Positions 1 through 9,010 of a DNA stretch of 64,000 nucleotides are shown piece by piece. The notes under the pieces are model-generated. The model had not been told where the DNA came from, ran no database searches, and saw only the letters and a list, made by a program, of their open reading frames with translations. Numbering within the stretch: the first letter of the stretch is position 1; each line of letters opens with the position of its first letter. The stretch comes from an uncultured Cetobacterium sp. (GTDB taxonomy: Bacteria; Fusobacteriota; Fusobacteriia; Fusobacteriales; Fusobacteriaceae), in NCBI GenBank assembly GCA_934085975.1, contig CAKOHT010000007.1, positions 1 to 64,000 of the forward strand, given 5' to 3'. Position numbers and translations under genes: made by a program.

Positions 1-2
1 TC

Positions 3-35
3 CTAGATTTTAATGATATTACATCATTAATCTAG
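3..35. repeat. Imperfect inverted repeat downstream of the YfcC gene
   Basis: CTAGATT and AATGAT on the left are mirrored by ATCATT and AATCTAG on the right, with a two-base bulge and a five-base loop. It lies about 85 bases past the stop of the leftward carrier gene, so it could be its terminator, although no clear T run follows within the window, or an operator of whatever lies to the left. The function is not determinable here. Confidence 0.4.
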
Positions 36-120
36 AAGGTCTGCAATTATTATTTACACAAAATTATTTATACTCCCCAAATTTTTCAATATTTTTGTCT
101 AAATTTTTTCTATACTTTTA

Positions 121-1659
121 TTAAATCAAACCTAAAAATTGTGACACTGAAATCAATATACATCCCACTGCCAACATTGTTATAAATATTTTTAATACAA
201 ACTTTAAATACCGTTCATATGGAACGTTAAATAACTCTAATGTTCCCATTGTTGTAGCTCCCGGGTAGATTCCAGACATAAAATTTATTCCCAATGTAAA
301 TGCAGATATTAGCATTACTTGCCCACCTATCACCCCTATATTGGAATTTTGAAACAATGCTATTGCTACTGCTCCAAGTATTGGCATTGTTATTCCTGCA
401 ACTCCACTTGTCGATTGTAAAAAACATCCAATTCCAACATATGCTAGAACTGTAGCAATCGAAAATGCCCAAGCTGGTATCCCTTGAAGTGCTGATTGAA
501 TCCAATAAACAAAAGTTACTGACATTCCAGACGTTTTACTCCCCATCAGGACAGATATTCCATTTGCTATTGCTAAAACTAATACAACTCCCAGTAAATC
601 TTTTGCGCCAGATACAAATTCCTTTACAAATTTCTCTTCAGGCATTTTATTTATAAATCCAATTAAAAGCGATCCTAAAAAAAATACAAAAGAAAATTCA
701 CCAAAATACCAATCACCCAGAGGAGTTATGTACTTAGCTCCCAACAAATTCCCTAATAATGGTAGCTTTGCTAATAAATATATCGGCATATTTATAACAT
801 CTTGAAAATTAGAACCATCTGTAAATTTAATCTCATACCAAGGCATATAACCTAATATCAACAAAACTATAATTCCTATCAATATCATAATTGACCAAAA
901 TCTTTTCTTTGTCAATTCTGGTAAATGCCCTTGCTCATGAGTTAAAGTTTTTACATCAATATCAGCCACGAGAGATTTATTTTTATTTTTTTTAACCTCA
1001 TTTGCATACTTCACTGTAAAAAATAGTCCAACTACATAAAGAAGTACAAATAGAATCAATCTTAATATCATTCCACTTCCCAAAGAAAGTTCTGGATTCC
1101 CTATCGCCCCAATAGCTGCACCTGTTGAAAATGGATTTACAACACTAGCCATATTTCCAGCTGTTGCTCCAACTGTCAAAACAGCTAATCCTGTCATCAC
1201 ATCATAGCCTGCAAGAACAAATAGAGGTACTATAACAATTGAGAATGCTGGTATCTCTTCCCAAAATCCAAATACACTACCAAAAATAGCAAAAACAAAC
1301 ATCAAAATTGCTATCAAAGTAGTTCCAGTATATTTTTTTAATAGTGCCCCTATTCCGGCGTCCATTGCTCCTACAGAATTTATCAATCCTAAAAAAGCTC
1401 CTGCCATTAAAATTGCAATACTCACTGAACTCGATTTCTCAAACCCTTGCACTGGAGCCATTAAAATATTCCAAATCCCTGCAGGTTGAAGTCCTGCTCC
1501 CCTCACAATTTCTCCTGTATCATTAAAAATAGCGTTATAAATAACTTCATTACCATTCACAACAATTGATTGAGGAACTACCCAAGTCAGAGCTCCTGTT
1601 ATTATTAAAAATATAAAAACAATAGTATATGCACTAAACATCTTTCTTTCTTTTTTCAA
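121..1659 (-). CDS. YfcC/DcuC-superfamily carrier
   Basis: Integral membrane carrier of the YfcC family (COG1288, C4-dicarboxylate anaerobic carrier-like). About 512 residues, the usual length, with roughly twelve hydrophobic segments and a hydrophilic loop near residues 220-255. The glycine-rich stretch around VGATAGNMASVVNPF is typical of this superfamily. The substrate is unknown; relatives are often found with peptidases or arginine-catabolism genes, and here the gene follows a PepV dipeptidase by about 20 bases, so uptake of a peptide or amino acid is a reasonable guess. There is no ATG at the expected N-terminus. I prefer the TTG about 10 bases past an AGAGGAG site, giving MKKERKMFSAY; a TTG three codons upstream is also open. 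Confidence 0.85.
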   Translation of the reverse strand: MKKERKMFSAYTIVFIFLIITGALTWVVPQSIVVNGNEVIYNAIFNDTGEIVRGAGLQPAGIWNILMAPVQGFEKSSSVSIAILMAGAFLGLINSVGAMDAGIGALLKKYTGTTLIAILMFVFAIFGSVFGFWEEIPAFSIVIVPLFVLAGYDVMTGLAVLTVGATAGNMASVVNPFSTGAAIGAIGNPELSLGSGMILRLILFVLLYVVGLFFTVKYANEVKKNKNKSLVADIDVKTLTHEQGHLPELTKKRFWSIMILIGIIVLLILGYMPWYEIKFTDGSNFQDVINMPIYLLAKLPLLGNLLGAKYITPLGDWYFGEFSFVFFLGSLLIGFINKMPEEKFVKEFVSGAKDLLGVVLVLAIANGISVLMGSKTSGMSVTFVYWIQSALQGIPAWAFSIATVLAYVGIGCFLQSTSGVAGITMPILGAVAIALFQNSNIGVIGGQVMLISAFTLGINFMSGIYPGATTMGTLELFNVPYERYLKFVLKIFITMLAVGCILISVSQFLGLI

Positions 1660-1687
1660 TGTTCTCAATCTCCTCTAGTAATATTTT

Positions 1688-3046
1688 TTAAACTGCAAAT
1701 TTTTCAAAAGCTCTCATATATATTTTCATAGCTGTTTTCATGTCCTCTAAAATTATATATTCATTAGGTTGATGCTCTGTCTTTGGGCTATTTGGTAAAA
1801 CATATCCAAATGCTACACAATTATTTATAGCTCTTGCATATGTTGCTCCTCCTCCGGCTATTGGCTGTGATTCCATATCTCCAGTTATTTCCTGATAAGC
1901 TCCCATGAGTGTTCTTACAAGTTCTGAATCAAGAGGAGTATATATAGACTTTAAGTAATCATGCTGTGCATATTCAAATCCATACTCCTTTGCTTTTTCA
2001 CTTAAAGCTTTAACAATCAGTTCTTTGTCATATGTAACAGGTATTCTCATATCCACACACAATATTTCATTCTCCGGTGTAAATTCAATTTTTCCTACAT
2101 TAAACTTTAATTCTCCAGAGTGTTCATCTTTAACCTCTCCGAATATTGGTTCCGCAAAATCATATCCAATTAAATTCTCAACTACAAATTTACCTGACTT
2201 TGTTTCAATCCCGCTAATACTTAAAGCGTGCAAATATCTATTTATAGCATTTATTCCTGTTTCAGCCACTTGTGCATGAACACTTTTTCCTATAATTTCA
2301 ATTCTATTATCTTTCTCTACATATTCATATTTTAATCTATCTAAAGCTTCTACCAACCCCTTTGTTTTTTCAACTAAAATACTTGAAGGAACTGAATTAA
2401 AAGCGTCTCCTCCTTTAAATACCATTCCACTTTGATTTTTTGCTGTTAATTTACATTGCAGTAATCCTTTTTCTGCATAAATTAAAGGAAATTTGGAATC
2501 TGGTGTAAATCCAACTGTTGGCATCTCCTCCTTTTCAACATACTTAGGCATATCTCTCCATAAATTTTCTTCATCAGTTCCAAATATAAATCTCACTCTA
2601 TAGTTCAGCTTAAAACCGCAATCTAAAAGTGTTTTCAAAGCATATATAGCTGCCAAAGTTGGTCCTTTATCATCTTGTGACCCTCTTCCATAATATTTTC
2701 CATCTTTTATTACTGGCTCAAATGGAGGATTTTCCCATTTACCTAAATCACCAGGCGATACAACATCTAAGTGACCTAAAACTCCAACTAATTTTTCACC
2801 CTCACCTATTTCAGCATATCCGTAATATCCTTCTGGATCTATAAACGTTTTTAAACCTAACTTTTTACAAATTTCCAACATTGTTTCTAAAGCGTTTTGA
2901 ATATCCCTACCAAAAGGAAATCCATCGCTATTTTCTTGTAAAAAACTTGGAATTGAAACTATTTTATCCAAATCCTTTAAAAACCTAGGAAAGTTTTCTT
3001 CCATCTTCTCATATAATTTTTCTGTTTCTTGAATTTTTCTGTTCAT
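1688..3046 (-). CDS. pepV: Sapep/PepV family dipeptidase
   Basis: Cytosolic M20-family metallodipeptidase that hydrolyses dipeptides. 452 residues. Metal-site residues of the family are visible: His92 and Asp94 in GHLDVV, Asp125/Asp126 in RGSQDDKGP, the Glu159-Glu160 pair in FGTDEEN, Asp183 in TPDSKF, and a C-terminal His in KTEHQPNEY. A lid domain occupies about residues 195-300. The ATG is preceded by AGGAGG. It is co-directional with the carrier downstream and probably co-transcribed with it, consistent with amino-acid fermentation fed by peptides. Confidence 0.92.
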   Translation of the reverse strand: MNRKIQETEKLYEKMEENFPRFLKDLDKIVSIPSFLQENSDGFPFGRDIQNALETMLEICKKLGLKTFIDPEGYYGYAEIGEGEKLVGVLGHLDVVSPGDLGKWENPPFEPVIKDGKYYGRGSQDDKGPTLAAIYALKTLLDCGFKLNYRVRFIFGTDEENLWRDMPKYVEKEEMPTVGFTPDSKFPLIYAEKGLLQCKLTAKNQSGMVFKGGDAFNSVPSSILVEKTKGLVEALDRLKYEYVEKDNRIEIIGKSVHAQVAETGINAINRYLHALSISGIETKSGKFVVENLIGYDFAEPIFGEVKDEHSGELKFNVGKIEFTPENEILCVDMRIPVTYDKELIVKALSEKAKEYGFEYAQHDYLKSIYTPLDSELVRTLMGAYQEITGDMESQPIAGGGATYARAINNCVAFGYVLPNSPKTEHQPNEYIILEDMKTAMKIYMRAFEKFAV

Positions 3047-3163
3047 TTTTCCTCCTGTATAATAAAATATCTACATTATTAGATTTCCAATTTTTATTAT
3101 CTGCATACACTTTCAAAACAGTAAGTGAGAGTAATTATATTGTTTTTGAATCTAAAAATCAAG

Positions 3164-3188
3164 ATTACAATATAAAAAATATTGTAAT
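3164..3188 (-). terminator. Hairpin over the stop codon of the EamA gene
   Basis: Ten-base perfect inverted repeat, ATTACAATAT and ATATTGTAAT, with a five-base loop. It overlaps the last codons and stop of the EamA gene. The downstream T content on the minus strand is only moderate, so it may be a weak terminator or a transcript 3'-end stabiliser. Confidence 0.4.
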
Positions 3189-4031
3189 TCCGGCAAAAGA
3201 TACTAAAGCACCTATTCCTTCTAATATACTAACCTTTTCCTTAAAAAATATGATGGATATAGGTATTATCAGTATTGGACTTGTTGCAGCTAAAGTACTT
3301 ACAATCCCCACATTTGCATATTTCATAGCTTCTACTAATGCAGTCACCCCTAAAGTTGCAACAACAGTTCCTAAAACTATATAAATCATACCTTTTTTAT
3401 TTATAACCCCTTCTTTTATATTTGACCACTCTTTTTTTAAAGAAATATAAATTATAAAAGCTAAAATTGCAGGTATTGTCCTGACTTGGATTGTTGCAAA
3501 CGAATCGTAATCTATAGACCCAAGTCTTGTAAAAATAATCCCTAAGCTCTCTCCCAACATCGCTAATAAAGCGTATCCAAATCCAACTTTTGAAAATTCC
3601 TTATCATTTTTCTTTCTCAAAATAACAACAGTTATTCCAATTATCGTTAATACCACCCCTAAAATTTTAAACCCTTCCATTTTTTCCCCAAGTATAAAAA
3701 AACTTAAAATTGAAACAGCTATTGGAGTAAACGTCATCACCAATAAAGTTATTCTTGGACCTATTTTAATATATGATTTATATAAAAAAAAGTCTCCTAA
3801 AAATAATCCAAACAGCCCAGAAATAGATAAAAATTTAAATGATTCTTTTGTAACATCTAAAGGTAATACCAATCCTCTCTTTAAATATGTTATTATTCCT
3901 AAAAAAAACATAGCTACAATTAATCTTATCAAATTTACTGCTAATGTCCCCGTCTCTTTACTCGCTCTCTCTAAAAATACAGAGCTTCCTACCCATCCAA
4001 ACGCTGCCGCAAGTGCTAAACCTTCACCCAA
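3165..4031 (-). CDS. EamA/DMT-family transporter
   Basis: Drug/metabolite transporter superfamily protein with two EamA repeats and about ten membrane segments over 288 residues, the standard length. Glycine-rich motifs such as GLFLGDFFLYKS in the first repeat and TLAATSPILIIPI in the second support the family. The exported compound cannot be told from sequence. The start is a TTG with GAGGG seven bases upstream and no better ATG nearby. It lies 16 bases after the DUF1499 gene, so the two are probably co-transcribed. Confidence 0.85.
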   Translation of the reverse strand: MGEGLALAAAFGWVGSSVFLERASKETGTLAVNLIRLIVAMFFLGIITYLKRGLVLPLDVTKESFKFLSISGLFGLFLGDFFLYKSYIKIGPRITLLVMTFTPIAVSILSFFILGEKMEGFKILGVVLTIIGITVVILRKKNDKEFSKVGFGYALLAMLGESLGIIFTRLGSIDYDSFATIQVRTIPAILAFIIYISLKKEWSNIKEGVINKKGMIYIVLGTVVATLGVTALVEAMKYANVGIVSTLAATSPILIIPISIIFFKEKVSILEGIGALVSFAGITIFFIL

Positions 4032-4047
4032 TTCGATTCCCTCCCCC

Positions 4048-4386
4048 TTATTTTAAAGCTTTTCTTATATTCTCCATTCTTTTTCTATTCACTCCAAAAT
4101 CATACCATCCTACCTGAGCCGCTGACCTTATATTTATTACTTTTTTATCTCCTTCTATCTCAAAATCTGCTATATCCTCAAATTTAAAAAATTTACTGTA
4201 AAAAGCTACTTTTAAAAAATTTCCCTTCTCCTCTAAAATTTTTCCTTGAAACTCTTCTATTACTTTTATGAGCTTTTCTTTTATATCTCCCTCTTTGTTA
4301 GCTATAGATATAGGTTCAATATAGTGTTTTTTATCTCTTGATTCACTAGAAACACAGTTTGGTGTGCTTGGGCATTCTTTCAACAT
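4048..4386 (-). CDS. DUF1499 domain protein, N-terminus possibly lost by frameshift
   Basis: The body matches the DUF1499 family: it begins LKECPSTPNCVSSES, the characteristic Cys-rich opening, and ends near WYDFGVNRKRMENIRKAL. The function of the family is unknown; members are often exported or lipid-anchored. The ATG used here has AGGAGG about 12 bases upstream. Longer in-frame starts give no plausible signal peptide. However, a different frame just upstream (4457 to 4380) encodes one, separated from this frame by a run of six G. The intact protein may therefore start at 4457 and be frameshifted in this sequence. Confidence 0.75.
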   Translation of the reverse strand: MLKECPSTPNCVSSESRDKKHYIEPISIANKEGDIKEKLIKVIEEFQGKILEEKGNFLKVAFYSKFFKFEDIADFEIEGDKKVINIRSAAQVGWYDFGVNRKRMENIRKALK

Positions 4387-4457
4387 AACTTCTTTCTCCC
4401 CCCTCCTAACAAAATTGAAAAATAGCAAGCGAAGATCACTATTGACTTCCTCTTCAT
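4380..4457 (-). pseudogene. Out-of-frame signal-peptide-like leader of the DUF1499 gene
   Basis: A 25-codon reading frame with an excellent ribosome binding site (AAGGAG, eight bases before the ATG) and a TATACT -10-like element just upstream. It encodes MKRKSIVIFACYFSILLGGG, a basic start followed by a hydrophobic stretch, then leaves frame at six consecutive G and stops inside the DUF1499 start. One extra G would fuse it in frame with the DUF1499 body. It is either the true N-terminus broken by a homopolymer error or slippage, or a translationally coupled leader peptide. Confidence 0.6.
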
Positions 4458-4520
4458 AATTTTTGCTCCTTTACTTTATAGTATACTCTATTTTTTTACT
4501 AAAAAACATTTTTTTACAAC

Positions 4521-4548
4521 AAAAAACGGAAAGAAATTATTCTCTCCG
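4521..4548 (-). terminator. Rho-independent terminator of rubrerythrin
   Basis: On the minus strand CGGAGAGAA pairs with TTCTTTCCG (one G-T pair) around a four-base loop and is followed by a run of T. It sits 37 bases past the rubrerythrin stop. Confidence 0.75.
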
Positions 4549-4584
4549 CTAATTATTCTAAAATTTTTATATCTTCCCATAAAA

Positions 4585-5163
4585 TTAATAATTAATACAT
4601 TGTAATTCAAATACTTCTTGTTTTTCTAAACAAGATGGACAAACTTTCGGTGCTTCTGTTCCCTCATAAACAAATCCACATTCCCTACATTTCCAATTTA
4701 CTACATTCTCTTTTTTAAATACGTGCCCCTCTTTTATATTCTCCAATAATTTACGATACCTTTTTTCATGTACTTTCTCAACTTCCAATATCACTTTAAA
4801 TGCAGCTGCTACCTGTGGAAAACCTTCTTCAGTGGCTACCTCCGCAAATCCTGGATATAAATTCGACCATTCATCATATTCTCCTTCTGCAGCTTCTGCT
4901 AAATTCTGCATAGTTGTTCCAACTATTCCAGCTGGATAAGATGCTGTTATTTCAACCATTCCACCCTCTAAATATGAAAAAAATCTTCTTCCATGATACT
5001 GCTCATTTAAAGCTGTTTCTTCAAATATCGCTGCTATTTGATCATAGCCTTCGCACCTTGCCTTAGCTGCATATAACGTGTATCTTTGTCTTGCTTGAGA
5101 CTCCCCTGCAAAAGCCTTCAATAAATTTTGCTCAGTTTTTGTACCTTTTATGGATTTAGTCAT
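4585..5163 (-). CDS. rbr: Rubrerythrin
   Basis: Oxidative-stress protein of anaerobes that reduces hydrogen peroxide with electrons from NAD(P)H through rubredoxin-like carriers. 192 residues: an N-terminal ferritin-like four-helix domain carrying the di-iron Glu/His ligands (for example FAGESQARQRY, ALNEQYHGRRF, ILEVEKVHEKRY) and a C-terminal rubredoxin-type knuckle with paired CxxC motifs (CRECG and CPSC). The order is that of classical rubrerythrin, not the reverse type. The ATG follows a good GGAGG site. It is divergent from the nitroreductase and has its own terminator, so it is probably monocistronic. Confidence 0.95.
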   Translation of the reverse strand: MTKSIKGTKTEQNLLKAFAGESQARQRYTLYAAKARCEGYDQIAAIFEETALNEQYHGRRFFSYLEGGMVEITASYPAGIVGTTMQNLAEAAEGEYDEWSNLYPGFAEVATEEGFPQVAAAFKVILEVEKVHEKRYRKLLENIKEGHVFKKENVVNWKCRECGFVYEGTEAPKVCPSCLEKQEVFELQCINY

Positions 5164-5279
5164 TGATATTCCTCCTTAAAAATTTTCTCTTGAATATTGT
5201 TCAATTTTTTTTTGATTTTCCTTTTTATTTTTTTATTTATATGTTAATATTAAGAAAAATTTTACAACAGGGGGAATTT

Positions 5280-5792
5280 ATGGACTTTTTATCAAGAAGA
5301 TCAATTAGAAAATATACTTCACAAAATATTGAAAAAGAAAAATTAGATGAAATTTTAAAAGTGGCTTTAACCTCACCTACTGGAAGAAATTTAAAACCAT
5401 TTGAATTGGTTGTAGTTAAAGAAAAAACTATTTTGGCTAAACTATCTCTTTCAAAATCTGTTGGATCTGCAATGTTAAAAGAAGCTGATACTGCTATTGT
5501 TGTTTTAGGTAATCCCAAAATTTCAAATACTTGGAACGAAGATGCTTCCATTGTTTCTTTCAGTATACAACTCAAAGCTTTCGATCTAGGTCTTGGAAGC
5601 TGTTGGATAAATGTTAAAGAGCGAAAAACAAATGATAACGTTGAGTCTGAAGAATACATTAAATCTATTCTTAGCATTCCTGACCATTTAAAAATCGTTT
5701 CTATTATTTCTCTAGGTTATCCAAATGAAAAAAAACCTCCACATACTGAAGATGATATAGACTTATCCAAAGTTCACTTCAATAGATACTAA
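5280..5792 (+). CDS. Nitroreductase family flavoprotein
   Basis: FMN-dependent NAD(P)H oxidoreductase of the nitroreductase superfamily, 170 residues. The opening FLSRRSIRKYTSQNI and the SPTGRNLKPFELVVVKE segment match the FMN phosphate-binding and substrate regions of the family; GLGSCWIN near the centre is the usual flavin-contact motif. The native substrate is unknown. An upstream in-frame start would add 39 low-complexity hydrophobic residues. The ATG chosen here has AGGGGGA immediately upstream and gives the family's normal N-terminus. It converges on hutZ with a shared terminator. Confidence 0.88.
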   Translation: MDFLSRRSIRKYTSQNIEKEKLDEILKVALTSPTGRNLKPFELVVVKEKTILAKLSLSKSVGSAMLKEADTAIVVLGNPKISNTWNEDASIVSFSIQLKAFDLGLGSCWINVKERKTNDNVESEEYIKSILSIPDHLKIVSIISLGYPNEKKPPHTEDDIDLSKVHFNRY

Positions 5793-5819
5793 AAAAAGCC
5801 AATCGAATTGGCTTTTTTT
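5791..5819. terminator. Bidirectional terminator between nitroreductase and hutZ
   Basis: Perfect 13-base-pair stem around a CGA loop, with seven A on the left arm and seven T on the right, so it can stop transcription from both converging genes. Confidence 0.9.
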
Positions 5820-5822
5820 ATA

Positions 5823-6329
5823 CTATCTATGAGATTTTTTGTCTCCTGTCATTTGGATAACATCCCCATCTTTTAAATTATAGGCTTGTCCAAATCCTTT
5901 TACAAATCTTCCATTAGCTATATTTAATTTTACTAAATGAAAATCTTGCATTTTTCTAACAATTTTCATTCCCTCTCCAACTTTTTCCTCAAAAAGATCT
6001 AAGATAGTGTTAAACTTCTCATCTCTTTCTTTAAATTCAGCTGTTACATTATATCTTAATCTCTTTCTTACTAAAACAGAAGCCGCTTCCTTTTCGTCTT
6101 GCAAAAACATAATTTCGAACTGTGGATTATCTTTTAAGTTGTCAAAATGGTCTCCAATCTCACTGATATATATATATCCTTCTCCCTTATAATCCAAATA
6201 TGGAGCATATGTCACATCAATTTCTCCATCTTTAGATTTTGTTCCTAATATAACTGATTTAAAACTTCCTCTAAACTCTTCTATCTCTTTTTTTATTTGT
6301 TCTTTATCAAACTTTATTGGCATCATCAT
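5823..6329 (-). CDS. hutZ: HutZ/HugZ-type heme utilization protein
   Basis: Split-barrel (PNPOx-like) protein of the HugZ/HutZ family; family members bind heme and have been described as heme-degrading or heme-storing. 168 residues, close to HutZ. The motif GRFVKGFGQAY near the C-terminus is typical. A His is the penultimate residue, where HugZ-type proteins carry an axial heme ligand in a C-terminal loop (inference). A longer frame exists, but AAAGGAG lies 11 bases before the first of three ATG codons at this position. It is the last gene of the leftward heme cluster, 102 bases after the ABC exporter. Confidence 0.88.
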   Translation of the reverse strand: MMMPIKFDKEQIKKEIEEFRGSFKSVILGTKSKDGEIDVTYAPYLDYKGEGYIYISEIGDHFDNLKDNPQFEIMFLQDEKEAASVLVRKRLRYNVTAEFKERDEKFNTILDLFEEKVGEGMKIVRKMQDFHLVKLNIANGRFVKGFGQAYNLKDGDVIQMTGDKKSHR

Positions 6330-6430
6330 AACTATTTTTTCTCCTTTAATTTTGTTTATCAAATTATTTAAATATATATTATAATTTTCCTCGTGTTTTG
6401 TCAAGATTATTTATACTCAAATCGTATATT

Positions 6431-8131
6431 TTATAAATTTCCCGCTTTATACATATTGAAGAATGCACCTTTTTTGTCAATTAAACTTTGAAAGTCACCC
6501 ACTTCTTTTACACCATCTTTTCCTAAAACTATAATTTTATTAAAATTTTTAAGTGTATTCAATCTATGAGCTATTGAGATTATTATTTTATCCTCAAATT
6601 TTTGCAAAATATTATCCATTATTTTTTTCTCTAAGACATTGTCTAAAGCAGAGGTTCCCTCATCTAAAAATATAATTTCTGGATTTTTTAAAAATAATCT
6701 TGCCATCGATAAACGTTGTTTTTGCCCTGAACTTAACTCTATTCCCCCTTGACCTAGCTTTGTATTTTCTTTCTTTTCTAAACTTTCTACAAATTCTTTT
6801 AACTGAGCTAATTCCAATGCTTCTTCTATCTCTTTTTTAGTTGCATCTTTTTTTACCACTTTTATATTTTCTAATATTGTTTCATTCAACAAGCTATCCT
6901 TTTGATCAACTATAGCTATTTTATCTAACAAACTTTTTCTATCGACCTCATGAATACATAGTTCATTTATAAAAATTGTATTTTCTTCAGGTAAAAATGT
7001 TCTTTTTAAAAGTGAAAATATCGTTGTTTTTCCAACTCCACTTTCACCCACAAAAGCTACTTTTTCCCCTTTCTCTATGGTTATTGATAAATTTTTTATG
7101 ACCTCTTGTTTATCAAATGCAAAGTTTAATCCATCTACTTTTATACTATCTATATTTTTTTCTATAACAGTATTTCCATCTTTTGAGTTAGGAATATTCA
7201 TAACCTCTAAAAATCTCCCCACTCCTGTTGCTCCTCTTTGAAACACATCTACAAGCCCCATAAGTCTTAAAAGATACACTCTAAATCTATTAGTTAATAA
7301 TATAAAACTTACAATAACTCCAAAACTTATTTCACCTTTTATGTGCATATATCCGCCTATGAATATAACGATTAGTTGAGTTAGCTGATTATAGAAGTTA
7401 ATACCAGACATTAAAGCTGATGTGTTAAAAATATTCTTTTTCTCCACATCCAACAACTCTTTATTTTTCTTCGAAAATTTTTCTAAGCTATCCTCTTCCA
7501 AAACATTATCTTTTATAAAAAATATAGTCTTTAATGAGTCATGTATTCCAGAGGTTAATTTTGAGAATTTCTCCCTAACTACTATATATCCATATTTCAA
7601 TTTTTGGTTCTGAACTACTGTAAAATATATTGCTATTGGTAATGGAATCATTGTTATTAAAGTTAATTTTAAATTGAAAGTCGCCATTAAAACCACAGCA
7701 CCGGCTATTGATAATATTGAAAACAAAAAATCTTCCAACCCTCTGTAGAGTAGAGCTGAAACATTTTCTAAATCATTTGTAACTCTTGATATAATATCAC
7801 CACTTTGATTTTTCATAAAGTATGTATCTGGCTGATTTAAAATTTTTTTAAATAAATCTTCTCTCATAAAAAATTTTATTCTATTTCCCATCAACTGTCC
7901 TCTAAAACTAGAGTAAATTGATAAAAGTAATCTTATGATATAAATAATCAATAAAAAGGCTGAGAACAAAAAAAACTCTTTTAAATTTTTATTGGGAATT
8001 GAATTATCAATCAGATTTTGAACCACTATTGGTCCATATAAATCTAATATAGTCACAAAAAAACTGCTAACCAAAAAATAAGTTAGCAGCTTTCTCTCTT
8101 TTAAATAGTACTTAAAAATACTATTTAACAT
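6431..8131 (-). CDS. ABC exporter (fused membrane and ATPase domains) in the heme cluster
   Basis: Half-size type IV ABC exporter: six membrane segments over about residues 15-290, then an ATPase domain with Walker A GESGVGKTT (362-370), Q-loop Gln410, signature LSSGQ (466-470), Walker B IIFLDE (487-491) and the switch His in SIAHRL. It probably works as a homodimer. It is not a canonical hut gene. The substrate is unknown; its start overlaps the end of the heme-binding protein gene by 11 bases, so it is translationally coupled to heme import. Export of excess heme, porphyrin or the linear tetrapyrrole made by HutW is a reasonable guess. Confidence 0.85.
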   Translation of the reverse strand: MLNSIFKYYLKERKLLTYFLVSSFFVTILDLYGPIVVQNLIDNSIPNKNLKEFFLFSAFLLIIYIIRLLLSIYSSFRGQLMGNRIKFFMREDLFKKILNQPDTYFMKNQSGDIISRVTNDLENVSALLYRGLEDFLFSILSIAGAVVLMATFNLKLTLITMIPLPIAIYFTVVQNQKLKYGYIVVREKFSKLTSGIHDSLKTIFFIKDNVLEEDSLEKFSKKNKELLDVEKKNIFNTSALMSGINFYNQLTQLIVIFIGGYMHIKGEISFGVIVSFILLTNRFRVYLLRLMGLVDVFQRGATGVGRFLEVMNIPNSKDGNTVIEKNIDSIKVDGLNFAFDKQEVIKNLSITIEKGEKVAFVGESGVGKTTIFSLLKRTFLPEENTIFINELCIHEVDRKSLLDKIAIVDQKDSLLNETILENIKVVKKDATKKEIEEALELAQLKEFVESLEKKENTKLGQGGIELSSGQKQRLSMARLFLKNPEIIFLDEGTSALDNVLEKKIMDNILQKFEDKIIISIAHRLNTLKNFNKIIVLGKDGVKEVGDFQSLIDKKGAFFNMYKAGNL

Positions 8132-9002
8132 TTGATAACTCCTGATATAGCTCTTCTAAAGCGTCAATTACCCTAGGTGTTCCTCTTAGTATTTTATCTG
8201 ATTCTATTATCATTATATTCCCTTTTTGTCCTGCTTTTGTTTGTTTTACAACTGGATTACTATTTAAAATATCATTCTTATTTTTTATAGCCATTGATCC
8301 TACAAGTATATCTGGATTTTCTGCTAATAAAAATTCTGGTGATAGGATGGGTCTTCCTCCTGGTAAACCTTTTGCTATATTCTTTATTCCTAAAGTATCA
8401 AAAATTTGTCCCGGCAACGAATTTGAACTAAATACCATCATTGGAGACGTCGAAAATAAAAATCCCCCTTTTATATTCAATGGTTTTTCTGCTATTTTTT
8501 CTTTTATAGTTTTTAATTTTAAATTATAATTATCAACCAGCTTATCTGCATTTTCTTTTTGTCCTGTCACAATACCGTATATCTCTAAGTTATTTAAAAT
8601 TTGTTCAAAAGAATTAGCTTCGTTAATTATAAAATTCAACCTTCTTGCTTTTAAACTCTCTCCAAAATTTTCAGACATACTATTTAATATTACTAAATCG
8701 GGACTATATATTAAAACTTGTTCTATCGAAGGCTTCATTATTGTTCCAGCTTTTGGTAAAGTTTTTGTCTTTTCCTGTGGCCAAATTGGATTTTTTGCTG
8801 TATCCGCTATTGCCACAATATTTTTTTCTCCACCAATTAAATAAAATGACTCTACTGCCGCTGGATCTAATATTAAAACTTTTTTATATTCTTTTTCTTC
8901 TACTTTATTTCCTCTCGAATCAATGATAAAACCATTTTCTATTTTTAGAGCATAAACTAAATTACTCATTAAAATAGTAAAAATTAACATTACTCTTTTC
9001 AT
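8121..9002 (-). CDS. hutB: Periplasmic heme-binding protein of the ABC importer
   Basis: Type III periplasmic binding protein (FecB/BtuF/HutB fold), 293 residues, with a signal peptide of about 18 residues ending near LVYA. It would accept the ligand from the outer-membrane receptor and hand it to the permease. The two lobes are joined by a long helix around residues 145-170. Typical motifs are PDLVILNS and NPDILVGS. The heme assignment rests on context: the genes lie between HutW, a TonB receptor and HutZ. The ATG follows AGGAGG. Cobalamin or siderophore binding cannot be excluded by sequence alone. Confidence 0.85.
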   Translation of the reverse strand: MKRVMLIFTILMSNLVYALKIENGFIIDSRGNKVEEKEYKKVLILDPAAVESFYLIGGEKNIVAIADTAKNPIWPQEKTKTLPKAGTIMKPSIEQVLIYSPDLVILNSMSENFGESLKARRLNFIINEANSFEQILNNLEIYGIVTGQKENADKLVDNYNLKLKTIKEKIAEKPLNIKGGFLFSTSPMMVFSSNSLPGQIFDTLGIKNIAKGLPGGRPILSPEFLLAENPDILVGSMAIKNKNDILNSNPVVKQTKAGQKGNIMIIESDKILRGTPRVIDALEELYQELSNVK

Positions 9003-9010
9003 CTTTCCTC

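Noticed and set aside
5190..5204. TTGAA-N5-TTCAA dyad between rubrerythrin and nitroreductase as a PerR or other redox operator
   Set aside because: Short, in AT-rich DNA, and it does not match the PerR consensus; chance is likely.
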